64,000 nucleotides of DNA from Psettodes erumei (lineage: Eukaryota > Chordata > Actinopteri > Pleuronectiformes > Psettodidae). The position numbers and the translations under genes are program-made. The DNA lies in the NCBI GenBank assembly GCA_016785225.1, contig JAFBJZ010000639.1, positions 434,001 to 498,000 of the forward strand, written 5' to 3'. Under the pieces are notes generated by a model. It had not been told where the DNA came from and did no database searches. It was given only the letters and a program-made list of their open reading frames with translations. Positions 49,313 through 61,767 of this stretch are shown piece after piece. Each line of letters begins with the position of its first letter. The stretch's first letter is position 1.

Positions 49313-52300
49313 GTGAGGGTGGCACGCACATCACACGCGACTAAAGGAAAACAGTTCATCAGTTTGACTGTTCTGCTCCAGTTTCAACCAATGCACAGAA
49401 CATAGACAAGAAAGAGGAACAACTGCCACATGGACAGCATTTTGGCTCTTAGTTTTTATTCTCATTTTATTAGAATTAACAAATATGATTCAAATTCCCC
49501 CTGAATTGAGTTGCTGTTACCCCAAACCTTGACTCCCACAATCAAACACATGTTCATATGCAACCAATTTACGGTAGTAATTTAACCTCATTGGCATTGT
49601 TAAGTGTCAGTGCAGGATGTAGTTTAGACAGTGACAAATAAGTGTGGAGGTCAAGGTGAATGGGGCACAAACCACTTGAATCAGTGTTACCATGAGTAAA
49701 CCAGCCCTCCAGACATACTGTGCGTGGTTAATGCAAGATACAACTGAAACACGACTGCGAATGCATGGCACGTTCTCGTCCGGCGTGACCGTGAGCCTAA
49801 CATTGAGCTTGATTATGCATCCATTTTAGATTTGGATACAACTCTATCCTAAAAACTCTAAACTGACACAGATGCATTCAAGATGACTATAATTACCTCC
49901 AAATGTCTTATGTTTATAACAGTTATTGACTGATTTCAGCAAAAAAAAAATCACATGGTAACCATTATGGACATTTTCGATTTAGACTGCAACAACAACA
50001 AAATGCAGAACAAAGCAAAGCAAGTAGCAAGTTAAAATGTCTTCTGACAGTGTTCCGCTGTGCAGAATAAGTAGCACAGTGTAGCACAGCACTAAACTAA
50101 ACTTATGCAAATGCATTGTGTGCAGATTCTCTGACCTGCAAAGAAGCTTTTTTGTAATTCTGTTTTTATTACATTTATCATAACACTGTCTTTTGATGCT
50201 GCTGTAAAAAGAAAAGCAAAGAGAAATTTTTAGTTCCACTTCGGTTGTTCTGTTAAGTGTTGCAGGGTCTGCAGGGTGCCTTAGTCAACAAGCTCTTTCT
50301 TTTGTGTCCATGATGCAGCAAACAAACAAACACACACACACACTTGAGTGGATAAAAGGAGGCTGTCAGGCAGAGAAAGTGGCATAATAATGGCGATTAC
50401 TCTGACAAGCCGAAGCACACACGCTCCCTAGGTAGCGCTCGCACCTCCTTAAAGAGCCGCAACAAACCCTCAATTAGGTGTCGTCGTCTTGCACTTACAC
50501 GCACATTTCCATGAGTGCATCTGTACTCTTGCGTGCAAGTGGGCAGACCTGAAATAGAAACAAACCTATCAAGATATTATCTTCAGAGAAAGGAATGTCC
50601 TAATGTGTGTTTATTTTAAAATCACACACACTGAGATATCGTGGCTCAGCAAAATCCCAGTGAGAATTTTTTAAACCTCGGCGTTCATGTTTTGTTTCTG
50701 CAGCTCCGTGCTGGTAGTTACTGTTGACTGCGGCCTTTTTGTTAGTGAGAGGACATATCGACACATCTCTGAGGAGACGTCCCACAACCAGACAGACATA
50801 GTTACTGGCTGACAGTGTTAAGAGGCATTCAGCTTTTTCAGCTGTTAAGGAAACGGAGTGAACGTGTCAGAGAGAGTGAGGGAGGACAGTGCAGCGACAT
50901 GACTCGGTGAATGTTTATTTGTGAGAATAAACAAAGTAAAGCCCCTCAGTGCAGCAACACCCTCTTTAATCTTCCACAGATGAGCATCTCAGTTTTCATC
51001 ACCGTTGCAGGCAAAGGGCACATTTCCATGCAACACTGACATGTATCCACTTGTAGTGCTCCAACACCTTAAGGACAAATGAAACTTTTTTCATTAGATG
51101 ATATATAACACTGCGTTGTGAAATAACACACTCTGAAGACTGGAGTAGAACACAATGATGAGGCATGAGGTGATTTTTGATTACTAGAGGGAACTTTGAT
51201 GGATGGTATTTTTCATATTCTTCTGAAACATTGTGTATGCAGATACTTGCCTAACACCTCGCTGGAGTCATATTTCTGCCTGTTAGGCCATTAGCGATCT
51301 GCTGTTTGCACTTGCTCCATGAAATCCCAAGAGAAATGTTTGAAATTACTTGCCTTATTATATATTTAAGTGTTTTATTCAGCCACTGGAGTTCACAGCT
51401 GCATAGAGATATTTGTGACAGTGCTATTCACTCAGAAACCCTTTTTAAAATTTGCTTCTAGGTTTGTCTGTAGTTTTTTTTCGATTGATGGTTGCTTATC
51501 TAAATGAGATAAAAAGAGGTTACAACCAGAGTGCTAGGATAACACATGATAGAAAGGTTAGTGAAAGGTTAGAGCAGCTGTGGTCTTAGCCTCTGTCCCT
51601 TACGTCTCCTCTGTGAGAAGCGTTTGCCAAATCCCTGCCCGGGACCAGCTGACCTTTTGTTTTGCACCATGCCAAGAGGGCAGCCAGGGTATCTCACTGA
51701 GTGTGCCTGTGTGTGTGTATGAGAGAGAGAGAGAGACAGAGAGAGCGAGAGAGGTGGATGAAGCCCCCCCCAGGGTGTTACAGAGGGCCTGGCAGCTTGG
51801 CAACTCTACACGCCACAGAATACGCCCATAGGGGCTGTGAATGGGAAGTGGGAGGGAAATTTGGAGGGAGGAAGTTAAATATGCTTGGCATTTATACAGT
51901 ATGTGTGTTTAACGCTTACGCTCGAAAAGGAAATCACAATTTTATATTCTAAGATTCTTGTCTTAAAAGCAACACAAAAGTCAAACCAACATTTTCTTTT
52001 ACCGGTACGTTTTATTTTGAACAAGTTCGAAAGATGTTACCCAGGCAGTCCTGAGGGGCTCCGCCTCGAGCTACACTGTAGATCTGGCCCAAGGGAATTT
52101 TATCATTTGGTGGTTTGAGGGCAGTGATGTGTTAAAAATGGCTTTTGCATATTACAGTTGTGTGTGTGTGTGTATGTGTGTGTGTGGTCTATACAATACA
52201 TCTGTCCTCTTGACCACCACAGCTTGCTTGTCTGACCCTGCAGCTGTCCTGCTATGGTTCATAGTCCATTAACATACACGTGCACACAGACACTCTCACC

Positions 52301-52484
52301 CCACACAACCCATACATTAGAAATTATGTCATGTGAATATTCCGAAAAACCCTAAAAGAAACTATGTTTGTGTTTGAACAGAAGGAGGGGTTTGGCCTGT
52401 GACTGTCCAGGGTTAAAACCACCAGTGAAGGTGCTCCAACTTTCTCTAATGCCCGTGTGTGTGTCTGTTTGTTTTCCTGACCAG
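49313..52484 (+). other. septin9: intron
   Basis: No exon is recognised. It contains short CA and GA repeats (around 50330-50341 and 51718-51753) and a TG stretch at 52159-52186. Read-through from the exon would meet TAA at 49342-49344 after 10 extra codons, so a retained intron would truncate the protein before the P-loop. Confidence 0.8.
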
Positions 52485-52613
52485 GGCAAAGCGGCCTGGG
52501 CAAGTCCACTCTGATGAACACCCTTTTCAAATCCAAGGTGAGCCGTAAATCAGTTCAGCCCAACCCAGAGGAGAGGATCCCCAAGACCATCGAGATCAAG
52601 TCCATCAGTCACG
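52485..52613 (+). CDS. septin9: septin 9 exon: P-loop (G1) and switch I
   Basis: With the split Gly the exon reads GQSGLGKSTLMNTLFKSK, the Walker A/P-loop that binds GTP phosphates, then VSRKSVQP..EERIPKTIEIKSISH, the switch I/G2 region as in human SEPT9. It lies at about residues 296-338 of the v3 form. The exon runs through a GTGAGC at 52538 that looks like a donor but is coding (KVSRK). The used donor is GTTGGC at 52614, weak beyond GT, but phase and similarity demand it. 129 nt, phase 1 to 1. Confidence 0.97.
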
Positions 52614-52777
52614 GTTGGCCAATACTCACATTCAGTAGCCTTGCAGCCTAAAATACCAATAAGTTTTATTAAAAGGCAAATGTGTGTTTCCTGCTGCTCT
52701 ATCGTACTCCTGATCTTTTGCTTTCTCTCTGCATGTGTCCAATACAAATACTAATGAAGTAACTTTTATTCATCCAG

Positions 52778-52859
52778 ATGTTGAGGAGAAAGGAGTGAGG
52801 ATGAAGCTGACAGTAATTGACACTCCCGGCTTTGGCGATCAGATCAACAATGAAAACTG
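52778..52859 (+). CDS. septin9: septin 9 exon: G3 motif (DTPG)
   Basis: The exon completes Asp and reads DVEEKGVRMKLTVIDTPGFG, then DQINNEN. DTPG at 52819-52830 is the G3/switch II motif that contacts the gamma phosphate and Mg2+. Human SEPT9 has IEEKGVRMKLTVIDTPGFGDHINNEN here. Donor GTGAGC at 52860. It is followed by a very short 85-base intron. Length 82 nt, phase 1 to 2. Confidence 0.97.
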
Positions 52860-52944
52860 GTGAGCTAAGGTTACTAAATATCAAGGCATCAGTAACTTTT
52901 ACCCAAGTCCCTTCCTCTTTTAAAAATTGCATTTCCCCTGTCAG

Positions 52945-53082
52945 CTGGCAGCCCATTATGAAGTTCATCAATGACCAGTACGAAGCCTACCTGCAGGAGG
53001 AGATCAACATCAACAGGAAGAAGAGGATCCCAGATTCCAGGGTGCACTGCTGCATATACTTCATACCTCCCACAGGCCATTG
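52945..53082 (+). CDS. septin9: septin 9 exon: G-domain core after switch II
   Basis: Reads CWQPIMKFINDQYEAYLQEE, INRKKRIPDSRVHCCIYFI and PPTGH, closely matching human SEPT9 (CWQPIMKFINDQYEKYLQEEVNINRKKRIPDTRVHCCLYFIPATGH). The last codon is split TG|T, giving Cys where human has Ser (GHSLRPLD becomes GHCLRPLD). Donor GTAAGA at 53083. 138 nt, phase 2 to 2. Confidence 0.97.
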
Positions 53083-54555
53083 GTAAGATAACGCATCAAA
53101 GAGACAAGCGTTCTTGTGACTAAGTGCCCCACTTTTTGTTCCTCAGCCCACCAGTTTCTCCCACTGTGGCAGAGATGAATCGGGCCTTGTGGGAATGACC
53201 TATTGTCGCTCCACAGATCTTTAACTGTGGTCCTTCCTCCTCCAGTTCTTCCTTTTCATCTCTCTCTCTCCAGTGACCACATGTGGAACTCATTCTCCCC
53301 TCAGAGACACTAAAGTATCACTTGAAGAGTCGGATTTCACAAAGAAATTGGATTCCATGGTTCTCACAGTCGAGAGAGGTAGAGAGACCGTAAAACAGCT
53401 ATCAGGATGTGGAGAACAGTGCCTTATCTTGAATAGGAGAAATAGTTGTTGGAGTTGACTAGAGGTTTTTCAGCAAGCCTGAAAGTACTTTTCTGCTGTA
53501 TATGATTACTGGTTTGTCTTATACTTTTTTATTTATCTGGAACATGTTAACCAGAGAGATAGAATTCTTACACATTTTAATGAGCCTCAGCAACAGCACA
53601 AGTCTAGATTTGGAGCCCCTCCAAAAAGATTGTCCCTGGTGTAAATGATGCCAACAGACCAAAGTCACTGTAATGATAACAATAGTGATGATGTCATTTT
53701 GCTCAAGATGTTTCTGTGTAAATTAAATGAAGAAAGGCTCACAGTGTCTTGGCAAAGCACACATCTCTTTTTAAGCAACCAGGTGGAGGCTGTTTGCTTA
53801 ATTCATGTGCTGTTTTCTTTGGCTACACTTTACAAATACCGAGATGATGCAAACCACATTTCTCCTGCCGCTTTGTCAGTTGATTAGGGTCATTTTCTCT
53901 GGTCGACTCTATGATTTCCTCGATTCAGTGGTGATGAGTGGTGTGTCCTCATGTGCACTGAGGGCCAAGGAGGACCTACTTACAGTCACATGTAGTCAAA
54001 CAGCAGTATTTGTGGCTGATAGAGGCATCTCGATAAGGGTGCTGTGTTGCACACAAGTAGATAAAAGCACGCAAAACACTTGCATGTGCGCCAACTGCAA
54101 ACACACAGTCGTTCGTTATTCTTCTGGCTGCATATCTCAGTGATGGCTCTGTCCACTGCGGCTTCATATTTCTCTGCATCGGTAACTCAACAGTTGTCCA
54201 CTTAAACCTTCTATCTGGGAGTGGGGGATGACATGTGTGTGCGTCTCTGTGTCCCACTGTTTGACAGACCCCCTCATCATCTGCTCATGGCTCCACAGCT
54301 GCTGCTGCTCAGAATGAATGTGTGTGTGTGTAGCTCTGTTCACGTAAAACGGTGCGGGTAGTCGGCTCGAGTGGGCAGTGGGCATGCTAACACTTGTGTA
54401 GCTGCACATGTGTGTATGTCCTGAATGTGTTTGTGTACCATCTTGCTTACAGCCGCACAGTTCAGCCACTGTCCCCCTTCTCTCATTGTGAATATGTACC
54501 GCTTCCTTCTCTCAGCTGCTGTATCCTCAAACATTATCCCTGAAGTGTCACTCTG

Positions 54556-54601
<46 letters not shown>

Positions 54602-56779
54602 TCAGATATGCATTTCTTTATTGGAACACAAATACGTGAAATACATGTACATGTGTACATGTGCACCAAATTTTAAAAACAAGGATACAAACATCTGTCA
54701 GGAAGTAGTATCTTCCTTACAGCCAACCAGAGAGTTGTAGGCATAAGAACAAAGGAGACATCTGTTGGAGGGGGGGACCTATAATACACAATATACAGAC
54801 TAATGGTTCAGACTTCCAATCAAGCTTTCTATGTACAAAAAAGCAGTTTGAGCCTGAAAGAAAAACAACATAATCGTACAATTTGTGGTGGGTAAGTTTT
54901 ATTTTCCTCCGGCAGAATTTATCCTGGTTCATGAGGGGAAAAACAGTGCTGGTACGAATCCTCCAAACTGTAACATCTCACTCTATTATTCTCTTTTTGC
55001 TTATTTTTCCTTTTTTCATTTCAGGCAGTAATGCCAGCTGAAGATTTAAATAAAGGCCTGTTACCAATTACAAAGACATAATGCCAAAAAACTCTCTCTG
55101 GATGCCTCTCCCATGTGACCACAGTCCAAGAATGGCAGGCAGGAAAATTATGACAGAACTTCCTCGTAGCTTTTTAAAGGGTTTTATCTATTTGTTCATT
55201 CATTCATTCATTCATGTATGCATGTATGGATGTCTTTATCGAGGCTCGATAGATGAATCGTGCTGAGTGAAGGAGAACAGAGTCTTGGCATCAACACCCA
55301 TTACTGATAATGGCAGTCAGCCACAATGTTTTGCCTCTGAGTAGTCTTCTTGTTACCTCATTTAACATGTCTTCCTGAGAGAAAACACAAGGGTGCACCC
55401 TCAACTCTTTCTGATCTGTCACTAAAAAGGAGGGAAGGCAGAGCTTCCTCCACTGTGGTAGGCAGGTAATTCCATGTCTTATTCAACTACAGAGATTTCC
55501 CTTCTCAATTACAAAGATGACTGATGTTTTTTTGTCTACATAAATAGGACAGAGTGTGCACGCATGACGGCATATACATGTTTGTGTGTGCTTGTTTGCA
55601 TACATGCATATTTATTGTCCATACAACATTTGTTATGCAAGGATACATGAGTACACATTATAGTGTGCATGTATGCTCAGTCATGCATATGACACAGCGC
55701 ACATGCCTATTTTTACATTCTTGCATATCGGCAGTTAATGTTATGTATAGGCAGTTATGTAATTTATATTTCATTTGAAGTCACACAGAGAGATTATCAG
55801 ACACCAAGATCTGATGTTCTTTCTCTCTTCAATCCCTTGATCTCCTACCTCTCTGTGTGCATATGACACATGCCAATTGTCCTCTCAGCATGAATAATGC
55901 ATAATATGTAATGCTCTCCATTTTTGGTCACATGCATCACTTATGATGTTAACTGATTACCTTTTGTGCATATCTTTTGATCCTTTCCCCTCTCTCGCTC
56001 TGTTTATCACACGCTCCTCTCTGTTTCATCCTGTGTTCATGGTTGCGTGCCTGTCAGTCACTGTGGAGAGCCGGCCAGGCCTCTCCTCCAGCCGCCCCTG
56101 AGTCTTTGAACCCGGCTGGCCCTGGCTTGGCTGGGGCTAATTGGGGCTTTTAGCTGGGGCTGAAAGCACCTCTGGAGGAGCAACAGGAGGCAACATTGAA
56201 ACAGAAAAAAGCATGGAGGGCAGAGAGAAATGGGAAACCTTGGGAACAGAACAGCACTCTGGAACAGTGTAGACTGAGAAGGGCCAGTGGTGAAGATGTT
56301 ACAGGAAAAAAGTGAAGACCTTACTTGAAAACACTGTGGTAAAAAAAAAAAAGTTGGAGCCTCATAAAGAATGTACAAGCTCTTCTACAATTCACTGAAA
56401 GCACACTTAGAAGAGTTAAAGGGGGGAAATGTTTTCGATAGAAAGAAAGGGCGGCATATGTTAATGCAGCATGATGAAGGTCAGTAGGCAGGGTGGACTG
56501 ATTGTGTCGGAGTAGATCATCACTGCCTCCTAGTGGCTGCTCTGTTCCATTACATTCACATGCTTTAAAATCCCATAGTCACGCAGTAGAAAAGACTCTT
56601 TGGTACGAGCAGAAAAAGGAATGTCTTTTCACTCATGCTGGAAAGCTACACCTGAGTAGTTCTCTTTTCATTCCTTGTTACCAACTGCAGAGTTTTTTGG
56701 AGCGTCCAAAACATGAACACAATGGTATAGTTACATTTTGTATGTTAGACCTGAAGTTGTCATTTCCTTCCTCCTACAG
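53083..56779 (+). other. septin9: intron
   Basis: No exon is recognised. A strong decoy acceptor (ctctctctctccag ending near 53274) has no matching downstream donor and coding similarity. There are a (CA)n run at 54558-54598 and an (ATTC)n run near 55194-55215. Confidence 0.8.
54558..54598. repeat. (CA)n microsatellite
   Basis: 41 nt of perfect CA repeat ending in CACGTG. It lies within the intron between the exons at 52945 and 56780. Confidence 0.95.
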
Positions 56780-56897
56780 TCTTCGGCCTCTGGATGTGGA
56801 GTTCATGAGGCGTCTCAGTAAGGTGGTCAACATTGTCCCCGTCATTGCCAAGGCCGACACACTCACCCTGGAGGAGAGGGACGACTTTAAGCAGACG
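56780..56897 (+). CDS. septin9: septin 9 exon: G4 motif (AKAD)
   Basis: Acceptor after ttccttcctcctacag. The exon reads LRPLDVEFMRRLSKVVNIVP, VIAKADTLTLEERDDFKQT, matching human LRPLDIEFMKRLSKVVNIVPVIAKADTLTLEERVHFKQ. AKAD at 56847-56858 is the G4 motif that selects guanine. Donor GTGAGA at 56898, phase 0. 118 nt. Confidence 0.97.
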
Positions 56898-59060
56898 GTG
56901 AGAGATGCCAAGCTCCATAAACAAAAGCCATCTGTGCAAACCCACACTGTGCCCATCCTGGGAAATACTGTATAACACTTTGAAAGTCATGCTCAGTCCA
57001 GACGGAAGCATTTAAGAACTATTTATCTGTAGCGTTTATTTACTCAGTGGTGTTCCACAACTCCTAAGTCTGGCACTTCATTAAAAGGGGAACCTCTGCT
57101 GGGTTGCCAACTGAGCAGGCAGGCCCATCATTACCAGGGAATTACTGGTTGATAGTACACGTCAGCCAAGTTCAGAAAGGTCTACACTGCGTGGTAGGTG
57201 AAAAAAATACAACCTCTCCAAATTGTCACTGGAATTCAATGAGTTTGAGAGTTGCAACAATGAATATTCACCACATTAGTCCAGACTGAAATAATTCAAC
57301 AAATATGTGAATAAATGAATTGACACAACATTTTGAAGAGCCATTCATAGTTCCCAGATGATGTATCCTAATGGTTTTGACTTTTCTTCCAGTGATACCA
57401 TGAGGTTGACATTTTTGCTTTTCGGTGTAATGTCCTTATAACTCTTACAGTACAGATATCCATGGTGCCAAGGTGAAAAATTGTAATAACTTTAGTGATT
57501 TTTCATCCAATGTCACCAGCAAGTCAATATTCAACTTGCTCCAAAGCTAAAATATCCAACACCAATGACATTCCCATCAGCCTCAGCTGTAGTTTGTGAT
57601 GAGTGCAAAAATCAGCAAATACTAGTATCTTAGTTCACTCAACTATGTTTGAGCTATATATCATCTACTTCACGCCATCATTATTACCATGCCTGTGGTA
57701 CCATTTTGCTCAAGCAAAGCATGACTGTCCCCGAGTACAGCCTCACATGAGCATGACTGTAGACTGTTAGTCTTGTTTTAGTAAAAATGCACAATATTAA
57801 ATCACAAGAGCTGGTACAATAAACAGAGCTACATGGCCAAAGTCAGTAAATGTGTGCAGACTAAACACTGGGAAGCTGTGCAGCAAACTAACATAAGATT
57901 CCACAGGTTGATAACCCTCCATAACCTCACAGCTGTCAACTCCTTATCATGGCTTTCCCCACTACCACAGATTCTTGCCCCAACTGGCGGGAGTCTTAAA
58001 ACGGTCTCTGCTGCATGCCCCCCTCAGTGTGTTTCTGTTGAATAATTCTCAGTCTGCAGGTGGCAGACAGCCACCTGCCTTCTTCCATCACTTCCTTTAT
58101 CTATCCATCCCTGCTTCCAAGAATACAGACTTTCCTAACAGCTTTATTCATTTTAGCGAGGTGGAAGCACAGTGGGTGTCTTGGCTACCATTCCCCCCAC
58201 AGATGCCTATAACACCATCCAATAAGAACAAAGCAGGGACTGGACCAGGCCCTGGCAGTGAAAGGGAGCCGCAGGGCTTGTAGCTGAATTGTTTTGGTTG
58301 GCCGCACATGCTCTATATGACCCTGAAGATTATTGACTAAAAGCCTCCCGTGCCAAATGTTTTTCCCCTCATTTTTCCCCACAGCAACTTGACATGCAAA
58401 CAGAATGAGAGTTCTTTTTTTTATTATTAAATGTTCATTCTCAGTGTGTCTAGCTGTGAGTGTCTGGTCGCATTCCTCGAACCAACCAGTTGATGTGGCT
58501 TTTTTGTAGAATTTCACTTGGTTTGCATCCTATAATGTAACCCTGAGAACGCTTCCAAGGATAAACAATGAAATCTTTGATCGAGGACCAAGTGGAAATT
58601 GCCAGAGTAGTAATTGCGGGAGTGAACAGTCATTCATTAAAAGGGCATTTCTCCTCAAACCTTCTCTGTCTGTATTTGTCTGTGTCTGTGCCTGAGTTTT
58701 TACCATTATAAAGACATACAGAGAATTGAGGACGTCATTTTATAAACCATACTTCTGTTTGGATTCCTAAGAGCGGTTAACCTCCATGTTAACTCCTCTG
58801 TGTCGAGGATATTAGTGACCAATTTGTGTCAACACCAGGAAGTATAACATAACCTCTTGTGGTTCAGAACAGCTTCTATTCAAGTCTCTGGCCCAAAATC
58901 TAATACCTGTACGTAAACAGGATTTAGTCCAAGCACCAGGTTTGGTTGATGATTATGGTGACTGATTGACTTGGGTGTTGGCTGCGGGCTGAGTGCCAGG
59001 ATGGGGACATGACAGACGATTGGTATAGTGCTGACTGCTATTGTGTTTGGCTGTGTGCAG
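56898..59060 (+). other. septin9: intron
   Basis: No exon is recognised. It contains copy 2 of the dispersed repeat (57340-57785). The acceptor before 59061 (ttgtgtttggctgtgtgcag) is G/T-rich and therefore weaker than average. Confidence 0.8.
57340..57785 (+). repeat. degraded dispersed teleost repeat, copy 2
   Basis: It carries 'cattcatagttcccagatga', 'ttgtaataactttagtgatt', 'cattcccatcagcctcagct', then 'gagtacagcctcacatgagc' and 'gactgtagactgttagtctt'. The order matches a common percomorph repeat from memory. It is more complete than the copy at 5755, in the same orientation, and heavily diverged, so old. Confidence 0.7.
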
Positions 59061-59156
59061 ATTAGAGAAGAGCTGCGAGCCAATGGGATTGATGTTTACC
59101 CTCAGAAAGAGTTTGACGAGGATGCAGAGGACAGGATGATCAATGACAAAATCAGG
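59061..59156 (+). CDS. septin9: septin 9 exon: septin unique element, first part
   Basis: Reads IREELRANGIDVYPQKEFDE, DAEDRMINDKIR, matching human RITADLLSNGIDVYPQKEFDEDSEDRLVNEKFR. The YPQKEFDED segment is an acidic SEPT9 landmark. Clean phase 0 at both ends, donor GTAAGT at 59157. 96 nt. Confidence 0.97.
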
Positions 59157-59431
59157 GTAAGTCCACAGTATGTGCTTCAGTCAGTTCACACAGCCACGGC
59201 AGAGGGTGACTCCCTGTGGTTGCAGCACTGCAACAATCCCAAATTTGTATTTTGTTAGGTATAATTTGGGGTTTTTTTTGGGGGGGGGGGTCCTTAAAGA
59301 TGATGATTGTGATTAGAAAGTCAATTGTAATATGGTATTGTAGCGACAGTAAACAATCAAAGCATGACCTGAATACAAATCACTGGCAACACATTAATGT
59401 ATGCGTTTCTTTGCATGTGTGCACTCAACAG
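59157..59431 (+). other. septin9: short intron
   Basis: 275 bases with a G-run at 59279-59290 preceded by a T-run. Acceptor gcactcaacag at 59421-59431. Confidence 0.85.
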
Positions 59432-59528
59432 GAGATGATTCCATTTGCTGTGGTGGGCAGTGACCAGGAGTACCAGGTGAACGGGAAAAGGATTCTGGGA
59501 AGGAAAACAAAATGGGGCACCATAGAGG
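59432..59528 (+). CDS. septin9: septin 9 exon: septin unique element, second part
   Basis: Reads EMIPFAVVGSDQEYQVNGKR, ILGRKTKWGTIE, nearly identical to human EMIPFAVVGSDHEYQVNGKRILGRKTKWGTIE. AVVGS corresponds to the G5-like position, and the GRKTKWG stretch is part of the septin unique element that builds the NC/G interfaces. Donor GTAATT at 59529. 97 nt, phase 0 to 1. Confidence 0.97.
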
Positions 59529-59849
59529 GTAATTCACATAAATTCTAAGACACAAACACACACACACTCAAACAGACAAACAGACCAATGCACACAGGGC
59601 TAGTTATTTGTCCTGCCAAACAGACAATAGGAAATGGAGTCGCCAGGCAGAATGATTTATGTTTCCTGACAGTTTAAATACAGATCAGCCATGTTCACAT
59701 GTGTAACTTCCGCCTCTAGCATCACCTGGTAAACATCTGCTCCAGTCACAGTGCCAAGGCCATCTAACAGTTGATGGTATGCACAGTATACTAGTGATAA
59801 GAAGGTGAACCGGATTCATGAAAAAAACGACGAAGAATTCTTATTTTTG

Positions 59850-59909
59850 GTTTTATTTCAGAAATAAAACTGCCAGCTGCAGTTTGGAATATTACAAACT
59901 GCAGCTGGC
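59850..59909. repeat. two adjacent palindromes (10-bp and 15-bp perfect stems)
   Basis: GTTTTATTTC (59850-59859) pairs perfectly with GAAATAAAAC (59861-59870) across a single A. One base later GCCAGCTGCAGTTTG (59872-59886) pairs perfectly with CAAACTGCAGCTGGC (59895-59909) across GAATATTA. Both lie in the intron after the exon ending at 59528. Confidence 0.95.
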
Positions 59910-60202
59910 TTAACACATGTGTGGTTTGAGTACCATGCATTTGTTTACACACGTCTCACTGCGTCTGTAACCAGGGAGATGTACGAGACAGGAGGAAGAG
60001 ATTTACAGGAACTCTGTGTCTCAGAGGGATAACAGGAAGAGACATAAAATACACACGTACCTACACACACACGCACACGCACACAAGCATGCTGTGATTC
60101 TGATACAGTTTACATTTGTTGGCTTGTGCTGCACTATTGTGCTGCCAAGGAGGTTCGCAGCAAGTGAGTGTCCTTACCTCACCCTTGAGTGCATGTGTGT
60201 GC

Positions 60203-60205
<3 letters not shown>

Positions 60206-60245
<40 letters not shown>
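60206..60245. repeat. (GA)20 microsatellite
   Basis: Perfect dinucleotide repeat of 40 nt in an intron, followed by a G-run. Confidence 0.95.
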
Positions 60246-60248
<3 letters not shown>

Positions 60249-61603
60249 ACATCTGTCTGGATGGCGGGCGAAACTATAATTGGAGGACAAAAAGACAACT
60301 GAAGGAGGCCTGGACAAAGGACTGACAACGTTAAAAAAAAGTTGTCTCTCAACATTGTCTTTCATTCAGTTCAGCTGACTCTTCTCTAGTGCATACTGAA
60401 TACTGAATTCTGGTAATAATGGTGATAATGATTAATTATTACTTTTGAAACAGACAACTGCTTGTTTGTTATATTTGTAACTTGGTGAAAAACCTTTCTA
60501 AACCCACCCTGGAAAAACATAAGAAAAGCTTGTAAGTCAAATTAAGACAAGGATGTTTTTCCTCCTAAAAAAAAAAGACAATTCAGAGACAGCACGTTAG
60601 CTACTGCCCCCCCAGCAAACATTATGAAATTAACTCCACAGAGCTGCAGCGTGAGAGAGGTCAGGTACACAGATAAAGTGGCACAAATGCCGTCTCGTCT
60701 GGCGTAAAGAATAACGGCACCATTCTGGTAAATCCAAGCCGCAGGAGAGGAGGAGGGAAGACGAAGCTGCTGGGCTTCTGAAATTGTTAGCACCAATATC
60801 ATAAAGCAGTCCTCTGAGGAGCAGCAAGAAGTTTGGTCTTAATATAACCTGGATATATCACGAGTGGAGACAAAGCTGTTTATTTTCAGGGGTTCAAGGG
60901 GCCATTTGACATTAAGAAAATAAAAAGAGTAGGCATGCATTTAAATGTATATATTGCACTGCACATAAGGACTTATTGCTTTCCCAGGAGGAGAAAGGGG
61001 AGATACCAGCAGTGCAGCTCGTTACAAGTTAGTCGTGTGCTCCCTCGACGCCACTAATCAGTGCTCACAGACCCAGCAGTTATTCCACTCTCCGTTCAAA
61101 GAGAATTTAATTTCCTGCCCCTGGATTTCAAAGCTTTACATAAATAGCAGCCTCCTTTTTTTCATTTACACTCTTGACATAATCTATAATTCAAACATGT
61201 GTTAGCCCTACTGGAGGCACCAGCAGCTTGTCATGGGGAGTTTTTTAAAATGTCTCACTTAAAGTACTCCAATATAGAGGGGAGCTGAGACGTATTAAAT
61301 TACTGGAAAGTGGAGCAGTGCGTTATCTCGGCTTAAGAAAATTGCCGGAGATGTCATGTTAGAGGATGCCCTTCATTTGACTTGTTAACAACACTGTCAT
61401 CTTGTGGTGAATGTAGGAATTGCAAGTGAGTGGTACTAAAAGGGCGTTTGAGGTATCATGTTTAGTTACTACATTTACATCTTGGGCAATTTTCTCTTTT
61501 CATGTAAAGCCCTGGTTTTATCTTGATAATCTGCATTAAAAAATTGTGAGTGTCTCCCATGTTATGTTATTTGACTAATGTTTCCTCTTTCCTCTTTTTA
61601 CAG

Positions 61604-61655
61604 TTGAGAATATTGCACACTGTGAGTTTGCTTACCTGCGAGACCTCCTCATCAG
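61604..61655 (+). CDS. septin9: septin 9 exon: end of G domain
   Basis: Reads VENIAHCEFAYLRDLLI, matching human VENTTHCEFAYLRDLLI. HCEF and LRDLLI are general septin landmarks at the end of the unique element. Donor GTGAGC at 61656, followed by a 112-base intron. 52 nt, phase 1 to 2. Confidence 0.97.
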
Positions 61656-61767
61656 GTGAGCTTCCATCACCCTCTGCATTTCACTCTGTGAATTTGGGAA
61701 TTTTATTTGGTCCCCACGCCACCCACTTTGGGAGCATTAATCACTCTTGTTTTCTTTTTCCTTTCAG

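Larger units (their letters stand above)
59529..61603 (+). other. septin9: intron
   Basis: No exon is recognised. It contains paired palindromes at 59850-59909 and a (GA)20 repeat at 60206-60245. The acceptor before 61604 is strong (tttcctctttcctctttttacag). Confidence 0.8.

Noticed and set aside
53210..53280. Tandem acceptor-like CT tracts ending in CCAG
   Set aside because: Following sequence does not encode septin, and the phase and sequence are satisfied by the exon at 56780.
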